This document shows, in pieces, positions 8,141 through 16,845 of a stretch of 64,000 bases of DNA (its first letter is position 1; every line of letters begins with the position of its first letter). The stretch is taken from contig NZ_QVMV01000028.1 of assembly GCF_003417465.1 (NCBI RefSeq), forward strand, positions 186,001 through 250,000, read 5' to 3'. Both the position numbers and the translations under genes were made by a program. Source of the stretch: Wenzhouxiangella sp. 15190. GTDB taxonomy: Bacteria; Pseudomonadota; Gammaproteobacteria; Xanthomonadales; Wenzhouxiangellaceae. The notes beneath the pieces are model-generated. The model saw nothing but the letters and a program-made list of their open reading frames with translations, was not told where the DNA came from and ran no database searches.

Positions 8141-8596
8141 ATGATCGAGGGTCTCAGCCGTAACGCCGCGCGCAACATCTTTCTGGGCGGCTCCATCATT
8201 TTCTTCATCATTTTTGTTGGCCTGACGGCCCACAGTCACTACTACATCGTCACCGAATCCACCGATCACGAAGGGCTGACCGAGTCGGTCAAGCTCGGAA
8301 AGCACGTGTGGGAGAAGGAGTCGTGCATCAACTGCCACAGTCTGCTCGGCGAAGGCGCGTATTTCGCGCCCGAGCTCGGCAACGTATGGCTGCGCTACGG
8401 CGGTGCGGACAACCCGGAAGCCGCGCGCCAGGGGATCAAGTCCTGGATTCGCCTACAGCCGCTGGGCGCTCCGGGCCGCCGTCAGATGCCCTCCTACGAT
8501 CACCTGAGTGAAGAGGAACTGGACGCCCTGGTCGATTTCTTCCGCTGGACCAGCGAGATCGACACGCAAGACTGGCCACCGACGATTTCGGGATAA
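8141..8596 (+). CDS. norC: Nitric oxide reductase subunit C
   Basis: NorC is the membrane-anchored monoheme cytochrome c that feeds electrons to NorB for reduction of NO to N2O. The 151-residue protein has one N-terminal membrane helix (~12-30), the heme site CINCH (62-66) followed by the diagnostic SLLGEGAYFAPELGN, and a likely axial Met in RRQMPSY. The C-terminal DTQDWPP segment is also typical. The start is set by an AGGAGGG site. It is the first gene of norCBQD and lies behind an FNR-type box. Confidence 0.95.
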   Translation: MIEGLSRNAARNIFLGGSIIFFIIFVGLTAHSHYYIVTESTDHEGLTESVKLGKHVWEKESCINCHSLLGEGAYFAPELGNVWLRYGGADNPEAARQGIKSWIRLQPLGAPGRRQMPSYDHLSEEELDALVDFFRWTSEIDTQDWPPTISG

Positions 8597-8609
8597 GAGG
8601 GAGAGCCGA

Positions 8610-9965
8610 ATGAAATATCAGACCCAGAAAGTCGCCTATCCGTTTTTCATCGCCGCGCTGGCCCTGTTCGCCGCACAGGTACTGTTCGGACTGCTGGCCG
8701 GAGCGGTGTATGTGTGGCCGGAGTTCATGGCCGAGGCCATGCCCTTCCACATCATGCGCATGAGCCACACCAACCTCCTCGTCGTATGGCTGCTGATCGG
8801 CTTCTTCGGCGCCACCTACTACCTGCTGCCCGAGGAAGCTGAATCCGAACTCCACAGCCCGATGATCGCCTATATCCAACTGGGCATCTTCGTCTTCGCA
8901 GGCGCCGCGGCCCTGGTCGGCTACCAGTTCGGCATCCACGAAGGCCGTGAATTTCTGGAACAACCGACGTGGGTCAAGATCCTGCTGACCATCTCGTTCC
9001 TGATGTTCCTCTACAACGGTTCCCGTACGCTGCTGGCGGGCCGCCGAACGGCCATTTCCATGATCCTCATGGCCGGCCTGTGGCTGGCCGCCATCTTCTG
9101 GCTGTTCTCCTTCTACAACCCGGCCAACCTGTCGCTGGACAAGATGTACTGGTGGTATGTCATCCACCTCTGGGTGGAGGGTGTCTGGGGCCTGATCATG
9201 GCCTCGCTGCTGGCCTACCTGCTGGTCAAGATGTCCGGCGTCGACCGCGAGATCATCGAGAAGTGGCTGTACGTAATCGTCGGCCTGGTGCTGTTCGCCG
9301 GCCTGCTCGGCACCGGTCACCACTACTACTGGATCGGCACGCCCGCCTACTGGCAGCCGCTGGGCAACATCTTCGGCGCGCTCGAGGTGTTGCCACTGTT
9401 CTCGATGGTGATCTTCACCTTCTATATGTTCTGGCAGGGCAGCCGCAATCATCCCAACAAGGCGGCGATTCTCTGGACTCTCGGTTGTGCGGTCATGGCC
9501 TTCTTCGGCGCCGGCGTGTGGGGGCTGATGCACAACATGTCCTGGGTCAACTACTACAGCCACGGCACGCAGGTCACCGCCGCCCACGGCCACCTCGCCT
9601 TCTACGGCGCCTACGTGATGCTCAACCTGGCGGTCATCACCTACGCCATGCCACAGCTCCGCGGCAAGCTGCCCTACAACCAGATCCGCAACATGTGGAG
9701 CTTCTGGCTGATGACCGGCGGCATGGCCTTCATGACCTTCACCCTGACCTTCGCCGGCGTCGTCCAGACCCACCTGCAGCGCGTCATGGGCGAGAACTAC
9801 ATGACAACGCAGGACCAGATCTGGGTGTTCTACGCCATGCGCTTTGGTGCCGGCATCATCGTGGTCATCGGTGCGCTGATCTTCCTGTGGGCCACCCTCG
9901 GCAAGCCGCGCGAGCAAACACCCGGCGGTGCGTCGCACATGGCCGTCGGCAGCGCGGATGAGTGA
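8610..9965 (+). CDS. norB: Nitric oxide reductase subunit B
   Basis: NorB is the catalytic subunit of the cytochrome c-dependent NO reductase, a heme-copper oxidase relative with heme b, heme b3 and non-heme iron. The 451-residue protein carries HIMRMSHTNLLVVW, the HLWVEGVWG segment with the iron-ligand His and Glu, the HHYYWIG pair, and HGTQVTAAHGHLAFYGAY with heme ligands. About twelve membrane helices are expected. The ATG at 8610 follows AGAGGGAGA and lies 14 bases after norC. The norQ start overlaps its stop. Confidence 0.95.
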   Translation: MKYQTQKVAYPFFIAALALFAAQVLFGLLAGAVYVWPEFMAEAMPFHIMRMSHTNLLVVWLLIGFFGATYYLLPEEAESELHSPMIAYIQLGIFVFAGAAALVGYQFGIHEGREFLEQPTWVKILLTISFLMFLYNGSRTLLAGRRTAISMILMAGLWLAAIFWLFSFYNPANLSLDKMYWWYVIHLWVEGVWGLIMASLLAYLLVKMSGVDREIIEKWLYVIVGLVLFAGLLGTGHHYYWIGTPAYWQPLGNIFGALEVLPLFSMVIFTFYMFWQGSRNHPNKAAILWTLGCAVMAFFGAGVWGLMHNMSWVNYYSHGTQVTAAHGHLAFYGAYVMLNLAVITYAMPQLRGKLPYNQIRNMWSFWLMTGGMAFMTFTLTFAGVVQTHLQRVMGENYMTTQDQIWVFYAMRFGAGIIVVIGALIFLWATLGKPREQTPGGASHMAVGSADE

Positions 9966-10764
9966 AGCCGAACGGCGTACCGACCCCTCGCCGGAACTGC
10001 CCTGGTACCGCGAGACCGCCGGCGAGTGTCATTTTTTCGAGGCGGCCTGGAAGCAGGGGCTCCCACTGCTGCTCAAGGGCCCGACCGGCTGCGGCAAGAC
10101 CCGCTTTGTCGCGCACATGGCCGCCCGACTGGGGCGGCCGCTGTTTACCGTTGCCTGCCACGACGACCTCACGGCCGCGGACCTGACCGGTCGCTACCTG
10201 CTCTCCGGCGGGGAGACGAAGTGGGTGGACGGCCCGCTCACCCGGGCCGTACGCGAAGGCGGCATCTGTTACCTCGACGAAGTGGTCGAGGCGCGCAAGG
10301 ACGTCACGGTCGTCATGCACCCGCTCACCGACGACCGCCGCATCCTGCCGCTGGAGCGTACCGGTGAAGTCCTCGAAGCACCGCCGGAATTCATGCTGGT
10401 CGTCTCCTACAATCCCGGCTACCAGCACGTTCTGAAATCGCTCAAGCCGAGCACGCGCCAGCGCTTCGCCGCGCTGAGCTTCGATTTCCCGCCGCCGGAG
10501 GTGGAAACGGACATCGTGGCCGCCGAGAGCGGCCTGTCGAAGGATCTGTGCGCCGGCCTGATCAACCTTGCCCGCCGCATTCGCGAACTCAAGGGCAAGG
10601 ATCTCGAGGAAGGCGTCTCGACCCGCCTGCTGGTCTACTGCGCCAGCCTGGTTGCCGGCGGCATGGCCATGGAAACCGCCGCCCGGGCCACGCTGATCCA
10701 GCCGCTGAGCGACGACGAGGACGTCATCGCCGCGCTCGAGGAACTGCTCTCGCACACGTTCTAA
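9958..10764 (+). CDS. norQ: NorQ, MoxR-type AAA+ activator of NO reductase
   Basis: NorQ works with NorD to insert the non-heme iron into NorB. The 268-residue protein has a Walker A GPTGCGKT (41-48), a DLTGRYLLSGGETKWVDGPL segment with the MoxR-type insert, and a Walker B ICYLDEVVEA. The ATG at 9958 overlaps the norB stop by eight bases, which implies translational coupling. Length and order match the norCBQD pattern. Confidence 0.93.
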   Translation: MSEAERRTDPSPELPWYRETAGECHFFEAAWKQGLPLLLKGPTGCGKTRFVAHMAARLGRPLFTVACHDDLTAADLTGRYLLSGGETKWVDGPLTRAVREGGICYLDEVVEARKDVTVVMHPLTDDRRILPLERTGEVLEAPPEFMLVVSYNPGYQHVLKSLKPSTRQRFAALSFDFPPPEVETDIVAAESGLSKDLCAGLINLARRIRELKGKDLEEGVSTRLLVYCASLVAGGMAMETAARATLIQPLSDDEDVIAALEELLSHTF

Positions 10765-10800
10765 GAAACCTCTGATCACATGCACGGAGTGTGAGTCCCG

Positions 10801-12735
10801 ATGCCCGAATGGCTCGAATTCGAGGAACTCGCCGGCCGCTGGTGGCATCGCTGGGCCTCATCGGCAACCAGCTATCCGACCCATGCCGAGGCCGCTGTCG
10901 AGTTCGAAACCCTGCGCGATGCCCTGGCGGTCTACTTCCGTGCGCTCGGGGGTCCGACCGGTATCACCCTGACCACATCGCGCGCGACCGGCCAGGACCA
11001 CCGGCTGAGCTGGCGCCAGCGCCTGGGGCTCGACCAGGAGCCGATGGAGTTGGCCCGACTCGATGCTGAGCACCTGATCCTGCCGCAACGCAACGCCCTG
11101 TTCCCCGACCCCGAACGCAACCGCCTGCTGTATTTCTGGCAGACCGCCTTTCTGGCCTTCAGTCGCCTGCCACCGGCGACACCCGATCCGCTTCAGCGCG
11201 ATCTGCTCTACCTGGCGGCCTCGGCCGAGGCGCTCCAGGCGCTGCTACGCGAGTTCCCCGGCTGGCGTGCGCGCTACGCCGAGCTGGCCGCGGGGCTGAT
11301 CCGCCTGCGGCCTTCGCGCCGCCTGCCGCCGGCCGAAGATGCCGTCGAACAGGTCATTCTCCGCCTGCTGGGCAAAAGCGTCGAACTCGACCAGCGTGCA
11401 ACCGACCTGTACAGGGCCGTGACCGACAACCCCGGAATCATCCGCGATTTTCGCGCCCCGTCCGGCTATCGGCCACCACTGCCGGTGCCGCTATGGCCCG
11501 CGGCCACCGCCGGTGCCGGAACCGACAGCGGGGCCGAACGAGACGACGACGAAGAAGAGGCCGGCGGCGACGCAACGGAAGTCGGCGAACAGATGTTCCA
11601 CGCCCACCGGCGCCGCCTCGACCAGACAGAGCGCGACGACCCACTGATGCTCAATCCCTTCGAGAAGATCATTTCCTGGGCGGAGATGGTCAACGTCAAT
11701 CGCTCGGTCGAAGATGACGACGAGGACGAAGCCCGCCAGGCCGCCGAAGGGCTCGACCAACTGACCCTGTCCAAACACCGAAAGAAAGCGGCCACGCGTC
11801 TGAAGATGGGGCTGGAGGTCGCCTCCGCGGCTGTTCCCGAAACTGCACTGCAGTCCGATGTCACATGGCCGGAATGGCACTACGGCCGCCGGCGCTATCT
11901 ACCCGATTTCTGTGCCGTACAGGTTCTCGAGCCCGGACTGGCCGGCGAAGACTGGTCGCCGGATACCGGCACGCGGGCCCGCATCAGGCAGGTGCGGCGG
12001 CAGTTCGAGGCGCTCAGGCCGCGGCGCGAACTGCTGCGCGCCCAGCTCGATGGCGACGAGTTCGACACCGACGCCCTGGTACGCATGGTCACCGAGCGCG
12101 CCGCCGGCCATTCCGGCTCGGAGCGCATCTACTCGGCCTGGCGCGATACCTCGCGCGACCTGGCCGTCGCCACCCTGGTGGACGTGTCGCTGTCGACGGA
12201 CTCCTGGCTCGACGACCGCCGCGTCATCGACATCGAAAAGGAAGCCCTGCTGGTGCTGGCCAACGGCATCGACGCCTGCGGCGACGAGCAGGCCGTCTAC
12301 AGCTTCACATCCCACCGGCGCAAACGCGTGGAGATCACGCCGCTCAAGCGCTTCGACGAGCCCATGGATCACGGCATCGAACGCCGCATCGCCGCGCTCG
12401 AGCCCGGTCGCTACACGCGCATGGGCACGGCCATCCGGCACGTGGCCGCGGAGCTGGCCGAGAGATCCAACCGCCACCGCCTGCTGCTGGTGCTGACCGA
12501 CGGCAAGCCCAATGACACCGACCACTACGAAGGCCGCTACGCCATCGAGGACACGCGCATGGCTGTGCGCGAGGCCCGCCTCCATGGATTGGTGGTTTTC
12601 GGCGTCACCATCGACGCGCGCGCGCGTCAGTACTTCCCGCTGATCTTCGGACGCAGCGGCTACGCCATCGTGCCCCGAGCCGCCGCGCTGGCCACCGCCC
12701 TGCCCGCGATCTACCGCCAGCTGGTCCAGCGTTGA
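10801..12735 (+). CDS. norD: NorD, VWA-domain partner of NorQ
   Basis: The 644-residue protein is the expected fourth gene of norCBQD. Its C-terminal third is a von Willebrand A domain with an intact MIDAS: DVSLS (near residue 461), a threonine in the RYTRMGTAIRH segment and TDGKPND. The middle has an acidic linker rich in Asp and Glu (about residues 240-260 and 300-312). NorD binds NorQ and brings the ATPase to NorB for iron insertion. It begins 36 bases after norQ. It ends seven bases from the stop of the convergent MoxR-type gene. Confidence 0.93.
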   Translation: MPEWLEFEELAGRWWHRWASSATSYPTHAEAAVEFETLRDALAVYFRALGGPTGITLTTSRATGQDHRLSWRQRLGLDQEPMELARLDAEHLILPQRNALFPDPERNRLLYFWQTAFLAFSRLPPATPDPLQRDLLYLAASAEALQALLREFPGWRARYAELAAGLIRLRPSRRLPPAEDAVEQVILRLLGKSVELDQRATDLYRAVTDNPGIIRDFRAPSGYRPPLPVPLWPAATAGAGTDSGAERDDDEEEAGGDATEVGEQMFHAHRRRLDQTERDDPLMLNPFEKIISWAEMVNVNRSVEDDDEDEARQAAEGLDQLTLSKHRKKAATRLKMGLEVASAAVPETALQSDVTWPEWHYGRRRYLPDFCAVQVLEPGLAGEDWSPDTGTRARIRQVRRQFEALRPRRELLRAQLDGDEFDTDALVRMVTERAAGHSGSERIYSAWRDTSRDLAVATLVDVSLSTDSWLDDRRVIDIEKEALLVLANGIDACGDEQAVYSFTSHRRKRVEITPLKRFDEPMDHGIERRIAALEPGRYTRMGTAIRHVAAELAERSNRHRLLLVLTDGKPNDTDHYEGRYAIEDTRMAVREARLHGLVVFGVTIDARARQYFPLIFGRSGYAIVPRAAALATALPAIYRQLVQR

Positions 12736-12742
12736 TGGAATA

Positions 12743-13831
12743 TCAGATCAGGTCGCGCTGGGCGTAAACCGCTTTCCAGACCTCGCCGCGCTTCTGGGCG
12801 ATTTCCGTGTCGAAGTAGTGGCGTAACCGGCGGCGATCGTCGGCCTGGTCTTTCAACGCCGAACCGATGATGAAATGGACCAGATTGTCGATAACCACTT
12901 CACCGTCGGTGTAGTAACGGGCATGGATGCACAGTGCATGGCCGACACTGACGGCCTCGGCCGTCGACATCGTTGCACCGGCGAGTCGGTCGGTCGAGCG
13001 CCCGCTCAGGGACTGGCCGTTGCGCAGTTCATGGAAAATAGTGACGAGAGCCATGATCACGGATGGATCGATCCGCACATCGATGCCGGCATACTCGTTC
13101 AGCCGGCCCACCTCGCGCGACACGACCTCGATTTCGTCTTCGACATCACGGATCGAGGGAACCGTCTCGAAATTCATGCGCCGCTTTAGCGCGGCACTCA
13201 TCCGGTTGACCCCCTCGTCGATGCTGTTGGACGTGGCGATCACGTTGAAGCCGGCGCGCGAGTAGAGAACGCCGGACCGGCCACTGAGTTCCGGCACCGT
13301 GATCAGGCGGTCGGACAGGATCGACAGCAACGCATCCTGCAGCGGCTGGGGGCAGCGGGCCACTTCCTCGAAGCGCACGATCTTGCCGTCACGCATGCCG
13401 CGATAGATCGGGCTGGGCACCAGCGCCTCCGGTCTGGGGCCGCCCTGGGCAAGCAGCGAATCGTTCCAGCTGTAGAGCAGCTGGTCGACTTCGCTGAGTG
13501 CCCCGCCCTGCAGGGTCAGAGAGGAGTCGCCGGAAATGGCCGCAGCGAGCAGCTCGGACAACCAGGACTTGGCGGTCCCCGGCTCGCCGACCAGCAGACA
13601 ACCGCGGTCGGTACACAGCGCGATCACCACGCGCGTGATCACGCCCGGTTCAATCACGATCTTGCGACTGATTTTCAACTCGTCATCGCCGAGCACGAAC
13701 TTCTCCACCGCCAATGGCGAGAGCTTCCATCCCGGCGGCACGGGATGCTTGTCCCATTGAGCCAGACGTTTGAGCTCATCGGCAAAGGCCATTTCGGCCG
13801 GTGGTCGTTGCAGCTGGGGCTTTCGGCTCAC
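12743..13831 (-). CDS. MoxR-family AAA+ ATPase
   Basis: The 362-residue protein has a Walker A GEPGTAKS (~79-86), Walker B-type VRFEEVARC and sensor NVIATSNS followed by DEGVNRMSAALKRRMNFE. These place it in the MoxR/AAA_5 group, whose members usually activate a target together with a VWA protein. The GTG at 13831 is fixed by an AGGAGG site eight bases upstream, inside the end of the preceding gene, and its first four bases (GTGA) overlap that stop codon. No VWA gene belongs to this operon; the nearest is the convergent norD. In actinobacteria a similar ATPase sits with DUF5682 and VWA genes, which are absent here. The target is unknown. Confidence 0.85.
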   Translation of the reverse strand: MSRKPQLQRPPAEMAFADELKRLAQWDKHPVPPGWKLSPLAVEKFVLGDDELKISRKIVIEPGVITRVVIALCTDRGCLLVGEPGTAKSWLSELLAAAISGDSSLTLQGGALSEVDQLLYSWNDSLLAQGGPRPEALVPSPIYRGMRDGKIVRFEEVARCPQPLQDALLSILSDRLITVPELSGRSGVLYSRAGFNVIATSNSIDEGVNRMSAALKRRMNFETVPSIRDVEDEIEVVSREVGRLNEYAGIDVRIDPSVIMALVTIFHELRNGQSLSGRSTDRLAGATMSTAEAVSVGHALCIHARYYTDGEVVIDNLVHFIIGSALKDQADDRRRLRHYFDTEIAQKRGEVWKAVYAQRDLI

Positions 13832-16089
13832 GGCTGTTTCCTCCTGCCACCGCGCTGCTCGGGCGCCATGCGATCCTGAGGCAGGATACGGGGCAGCTCC
13901 TCGAGCGGAACCGTGCCGTTGATGACGTGGTCGAGCGCGCTGTCGCGCATGGTGATCAGGCCGGCGTCGAGCGCCTGCCAGCGCAACTCCCCGGCCGGCG
14001 GCTGCAGGGAAATCACCCGCCGAATATCGTCGCTGACCTGCAGGTACTCGACCACGGCAATCCGGCCACGCGTCCCCAGGCCGTTGCAATGCTTGCAGCC
14101 GCGACCCCGAAAGCAACGGAAGTTGACCGGCACACGCTCCGGAAACAACTCCCGGAGAATTCGTTCGTCAGGTTCGGCCGGTTCCCGGCAGTGCTCGCAG
14201 ATGCGCTTGGCCAGGCGCTGGGCGATGATTGCCAGAAGCTCCCCGGCGATCGAGTTGGGCAATACCTGCAGATCATAGAGGCGCTGCAGCGCGTCGACTG
14301 CGTCGTTGCTGTGCAGGGTCGACAGCACCAGGTGCCCGGTCTGAGAAGCTCGCATGGCCTCCAGCGCCGTCGCCCCATCCCGGATTTCGCCCACCATGAT
14401 CGCATCGGGGTCCTGGCGGACGAAGGAACGCATGGCGTCGGCGAAGCTGAAGCCGATATCGGGACGCGCCCGCGTCTGCTGGATATTGTCGATGGAGTAC
14501 TCGATCGGGTCCTCGGCGGTGATTACCTTTCGGCGACCGTCGTCGGCCAGTTCCTGCAACGCGGCGTACAGCGTTGTCGACTTGCCCGATCCGGTCGGGC
14601 CCACCACCAGGACCAGACCGGCCGGATTGTCGAGCAGCCGCTGGTAGAAACCGGCGACGCGTTCGGACATGCCCAGCTCGCGCAAGCCCAGCACCCGGCC
14701 GGTCTGCGACAACAGCCGGATGACTGCATGCTCGCCGTGCAGTGAAGGCTGGATCTGAATGCGCAAATCGTAGTTGGTCGTACCCACCCGCATATGCGAT
14801 CGCCCGCCCTGCGGCAGACGGCGCTCGGCAATGTTGATTTCGGCGCGTACCTTGATGACGTTGATAAGGCCGGCATGGTCACGTGAAGTAAGCTGATAAT
14901 GGGTCAGATCGTGCAACTCACCGTCGACGCGAATGCGAATCCGGATCCGGTCACCATAGCGCTCGACATGAATGTCGGAAGCCTTGGCGCTGACCGCATC
15001 GAGCAGGATGGACTCGTACAGAGAAACCAGGTAGTGACTGAGCTCGCGATCGGAACTGTCGAGCAGGTCTTCGGAATGAGCCGGCTCCTTTTTCTGCTCG
15101 GTCCAGCGCAGCATTTCACTGCCGCGCGAGGACAGATCGATCACCTGCCACAACCGCCGAAAGTCGGTGGGCGTAACCAGCAGCTTCACCACCGACTTGA
15201 AGGCCTGCACCCGCGCCACATCCTCGGTCGGGACATCGGGGTTGTCAGTAGCCACGTAAAGAATGCCGCCGCGTGAGCGGATCGGCACCAGGCGCTGGTT
15301 ATCCAGGAAAGTCTTGGAAAATCGTCGAAACAGGGCGAGATCGAGATCCTTGAGCAGATCGTCGGCGCTGGTCAGTTGCAGACCGTAGCGGTCAGCGAGG
15401 CTGCGATAGAGATCCATGTCCACAATGTCGTTGCGACGCTGTAGCACCGAAATCACCGGCTCGCGACGCCGACGTGCTTCCACCCGTGCGTCGGCGAGTT
15501 GCTTTTCGTCGACATATCCCAGGTCGATCATGATCTCGCCGGCATCGTGGGCAAGGTTGACCGGCCCGAGTTCACGCCGCTTGAAGCCGCCATCCATGCG
15601 GGCCCGTGCCACGACCAACGGCACGAGGGGATCGTTACCCTCGAGCGTGACCAGATGACCACCCTCGGCAAGTTGCTCGGCCAGACCTTCCCATTTGACG
15701 ATCCGGGCACTGCACAGGACCAGATCGAAAGGCGCCAGATCGGGCGCACCCAGTTCGCCCTCGCCGAGAATCAAGCGCACATTCTCGATTCCCGCCCGCG
15801 CCAGGTTGGCGGTGGCGATATCAGCCACCTCGGAGCTTCGCTCGATCACCACGACATCGTCGGCCAAGCGCGCGAGCCCGGCAGCCAGATAGCCGGCGCC
15901 GATGCCGACCAGCAGAACACGTCGGCGCACACCAAGAGGCTCTATCAGCTCCAGGATACGCTCGACCGCCTCGCGTGTCGGAATGCTGCGGCCGGAAACA
16001 ATTCCTTCCAGATCACCCGAAGTCAGGAACCCCGAACGCGGCACCGAATCGAGCAGGTGCCTGATGCGTTCCGAAGGCGACGTAGTCAC
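13828..16089 (-). CDS. GspE/PilB-type secretion ATPase with N-terminal isoaspartate-methyltransferase-like domain
   Basis: This 753-residue protein has three parts. Residues ~1-165 resemble protein-L-isoaspartate O-methyltransferase: GRSIPTREAVERILELIEPL, a SAM-type loop LLVGIGAGYLAAGLARL (~58-74), ENVRLILGEG and APFDLVLCSARI. Residues ~180-300 look like a GspE/MshE N-domain (IMIDLGYVDEKQLADARVEA). The rest is a complete type II secretion/type IV pilus ATPase with Walker A GPTGSGKSTT (~492-501), GEIRDGATALEAMRASQTGH, the HSNDAVDALQRL segment and a four-cysteine zinc site (CEHC ~630, CKHC ~661). The GTG start has GGAGG seven bases upstream. No pilin, GspF or secretin gene is nearby. It is coupled to the MoxR ATPase downstream. 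Whether the methyltransferase part is active is unknown. Confidence 0.85.
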   Translation of the reverse strand: MTTSPSERIRHLLDSVPRSGFLTSGDLEGIVSGRSIPTREAVERILELIEPLGVRRRVLLVGIGAGYLAAGLARLADDVVVIERSSEVADIATANLARAGIENVRLILGEGELGAPDLAPFDLVLCSARIVKWEGLAEQLAEGGHLVTLEGNDPLVPLVVARARMDGGFKRRELGPVNLAHDAGEIMIDLGYVDEKQLADARVEARRRREPVISVLQRRNDIVDMDLYRSLADRYGLQLTSADDLLKDLDLALFRRFSKTFLDNQRLVPIRSRGGILYVATDNPDVPTEDVARVQAFKSVVKLLVTPTDFRRLWQVIDLSSRGSEMLRWTEQKKEPAHSEDLLDSSDRELSHYLVSLYESILLDAVSAKASDIHVERYGDRIRIRIRVDGELHDLTHYQLTSRDHAGLINVIKVRAEINIAERRLPQGGRSHMRVGTTNYDLRIQIQPSLHGEHAVIRLLSQTGRVLGLRELGMSERVAGFYQRLLDNPAGLVLVVGPTGSGKSTTLYAALQELADDGRRKVITAEDPIEYSIDNIQQTRARPDIGFSFADAMRSFVRQDPDAIMVGEIRDGATALEAMRASQTGHLVLSTLHSNDAVDALQRLYDLQVLPNSIAGELLAIIAQRLAKRICEHCREPAEPDERILRELFPERVPVNFRCFRGRGCKHCNGLGTRGRIAVVEYLQVSDDIRRVISLQPPAGELRWQALDAGLITMRDSALDHVINGTVPLEELPRILPQDRMAPEQRGGRRKQP

Positions 16090-16148
16090 GCAGTAGCCTC
16101 CAATGCCAGCAGGAAATCGACGAAACTCAATCGCGGCAATCCAAGCAT
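16086..16148 (-). CDS. Possible 20-residue leader ORF overlapping the GspE-fusion start
   Basis: An ATG at 16146-16148 opens a 20-codon frame (MLGLPRLSFVDFLLALEATA) whose stop codon overlaps the GTG start of the next gene in a GTGA arrangement. The overlap is the same type used between the next two genes. It could be a leader peptide for translational coupling or the remnant of a longer gene; the frame stays open about 45 codons further upstream. No strong ribosome site is visible. Confidence 0.3.
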   Translation of the reverse strand: MLGLPRLSFVDFLLALEATA

Positions 16149-16323
16149 GTTCGACCTGTCCCCTTGATTAGAGACGCTGCATGAAAGATAGCAGAATAAT
16201 TCAATCTGAACGGAACGATGTTTCAACCCCGAAGTCGTACGTGGGAGGTTACCAGTCGCCTGGTCAACTGGAAAACCATTCATTTGCCTTTATTTCGCAG
16301 GAAAGAACTGCTACATTCCCGAC

Positions 16324-16731
16324 ATGGACTGGTCCGCCGCTTCTCTGCTCCGATACATACTCGCCATCGCATTGGTGGCGGGAGGCCTGTCGGCCTGGAG
16401 CATTCATGCGAATCCAATCGTCATGGATCAGTCGACTCAGGCGGTATCCAGTGCCGGCGACCAACAAGGTTCGGATTGTCACCCGGATAATACGGAACCG
16501 GCTTCGGATTCGACGTCCGAGGCGCACGGCGGCGATTGCTGCGATGAAGACAAACAGGAAGGTGACTGCACTGACGAAAAGTGCAGCTGCGTCTGCCCTG
16601 CCTTGACACTCGTCGTTCCGATCGGATCCGCGCCCGCCGCCCCGGCGGTCGCACAAGCCCACGCTGCCGCCCTTGCCGCACCCGCCCCTCAGAAAGTCAT
16701 CACGACCCTGCTTCGCCCACCCCGGGCCTGA
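16324..16731 (+). CDS. CopL-like cysteine-rich metal-responsive protein
   Basis: The 135-residue protein has an N-terminal membrane segment (~8-28), then a hydrophilic stretch with His, Asp and Cys (SDCHPDN, GGDCCDEDKQEGDC, KCSCVC at about residues 50-90), a hydrophobic alanine-rich stretch and a basic end. This architecture resembles CopL of Xanthomonas, a short Cys-rich protein at the head of copper operons that is needed for copper-induced expression. It precedes the efflux genes by 114 bases, so a regulatory or sensing role in the same cassette is plausible. Its mode of action is not known. Confidence 0.6.
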   Translation: MDWSAASLLRYILAIALVAGGLSAWSIHANPIVMDQSTQAVSSAGDQQGSDCHPDNTEPASDSTSEAHGGDCCDEDKQEGDCTDEKCSCVCPALTLVVPIGSAPAAPAVAQAHAAALAAPAPQKVITTLLRPPRA

Positions 16732-16845
16732 TCCCCACAAGTTTTCTCCCTGCGCGGACGCCGTCATGCCGCAATGAATCAGCGTGTCCCGGCGGTTAGC
16801 GCTTACGACTCAAGTTTTTCCTGAACCAATCGAGAGAGGTCCACC

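Noticed and set aside
8436-9938. A 500-codon minus-strand frame over norB
   Set aside because: It lies antisense to an unmistakable norB, and its His/Asp/Glu/Gln-rich sequence is typical of a reversed membrane-protein gene.
16249-16268. Palindrome GTTACCAG...CTGGTCAAC before the CopL-like gene as a metal-regulator site
   Set aside because: One arm has an extra base, and no -35/-10 pair with MerR-type spacing could be placed around it.
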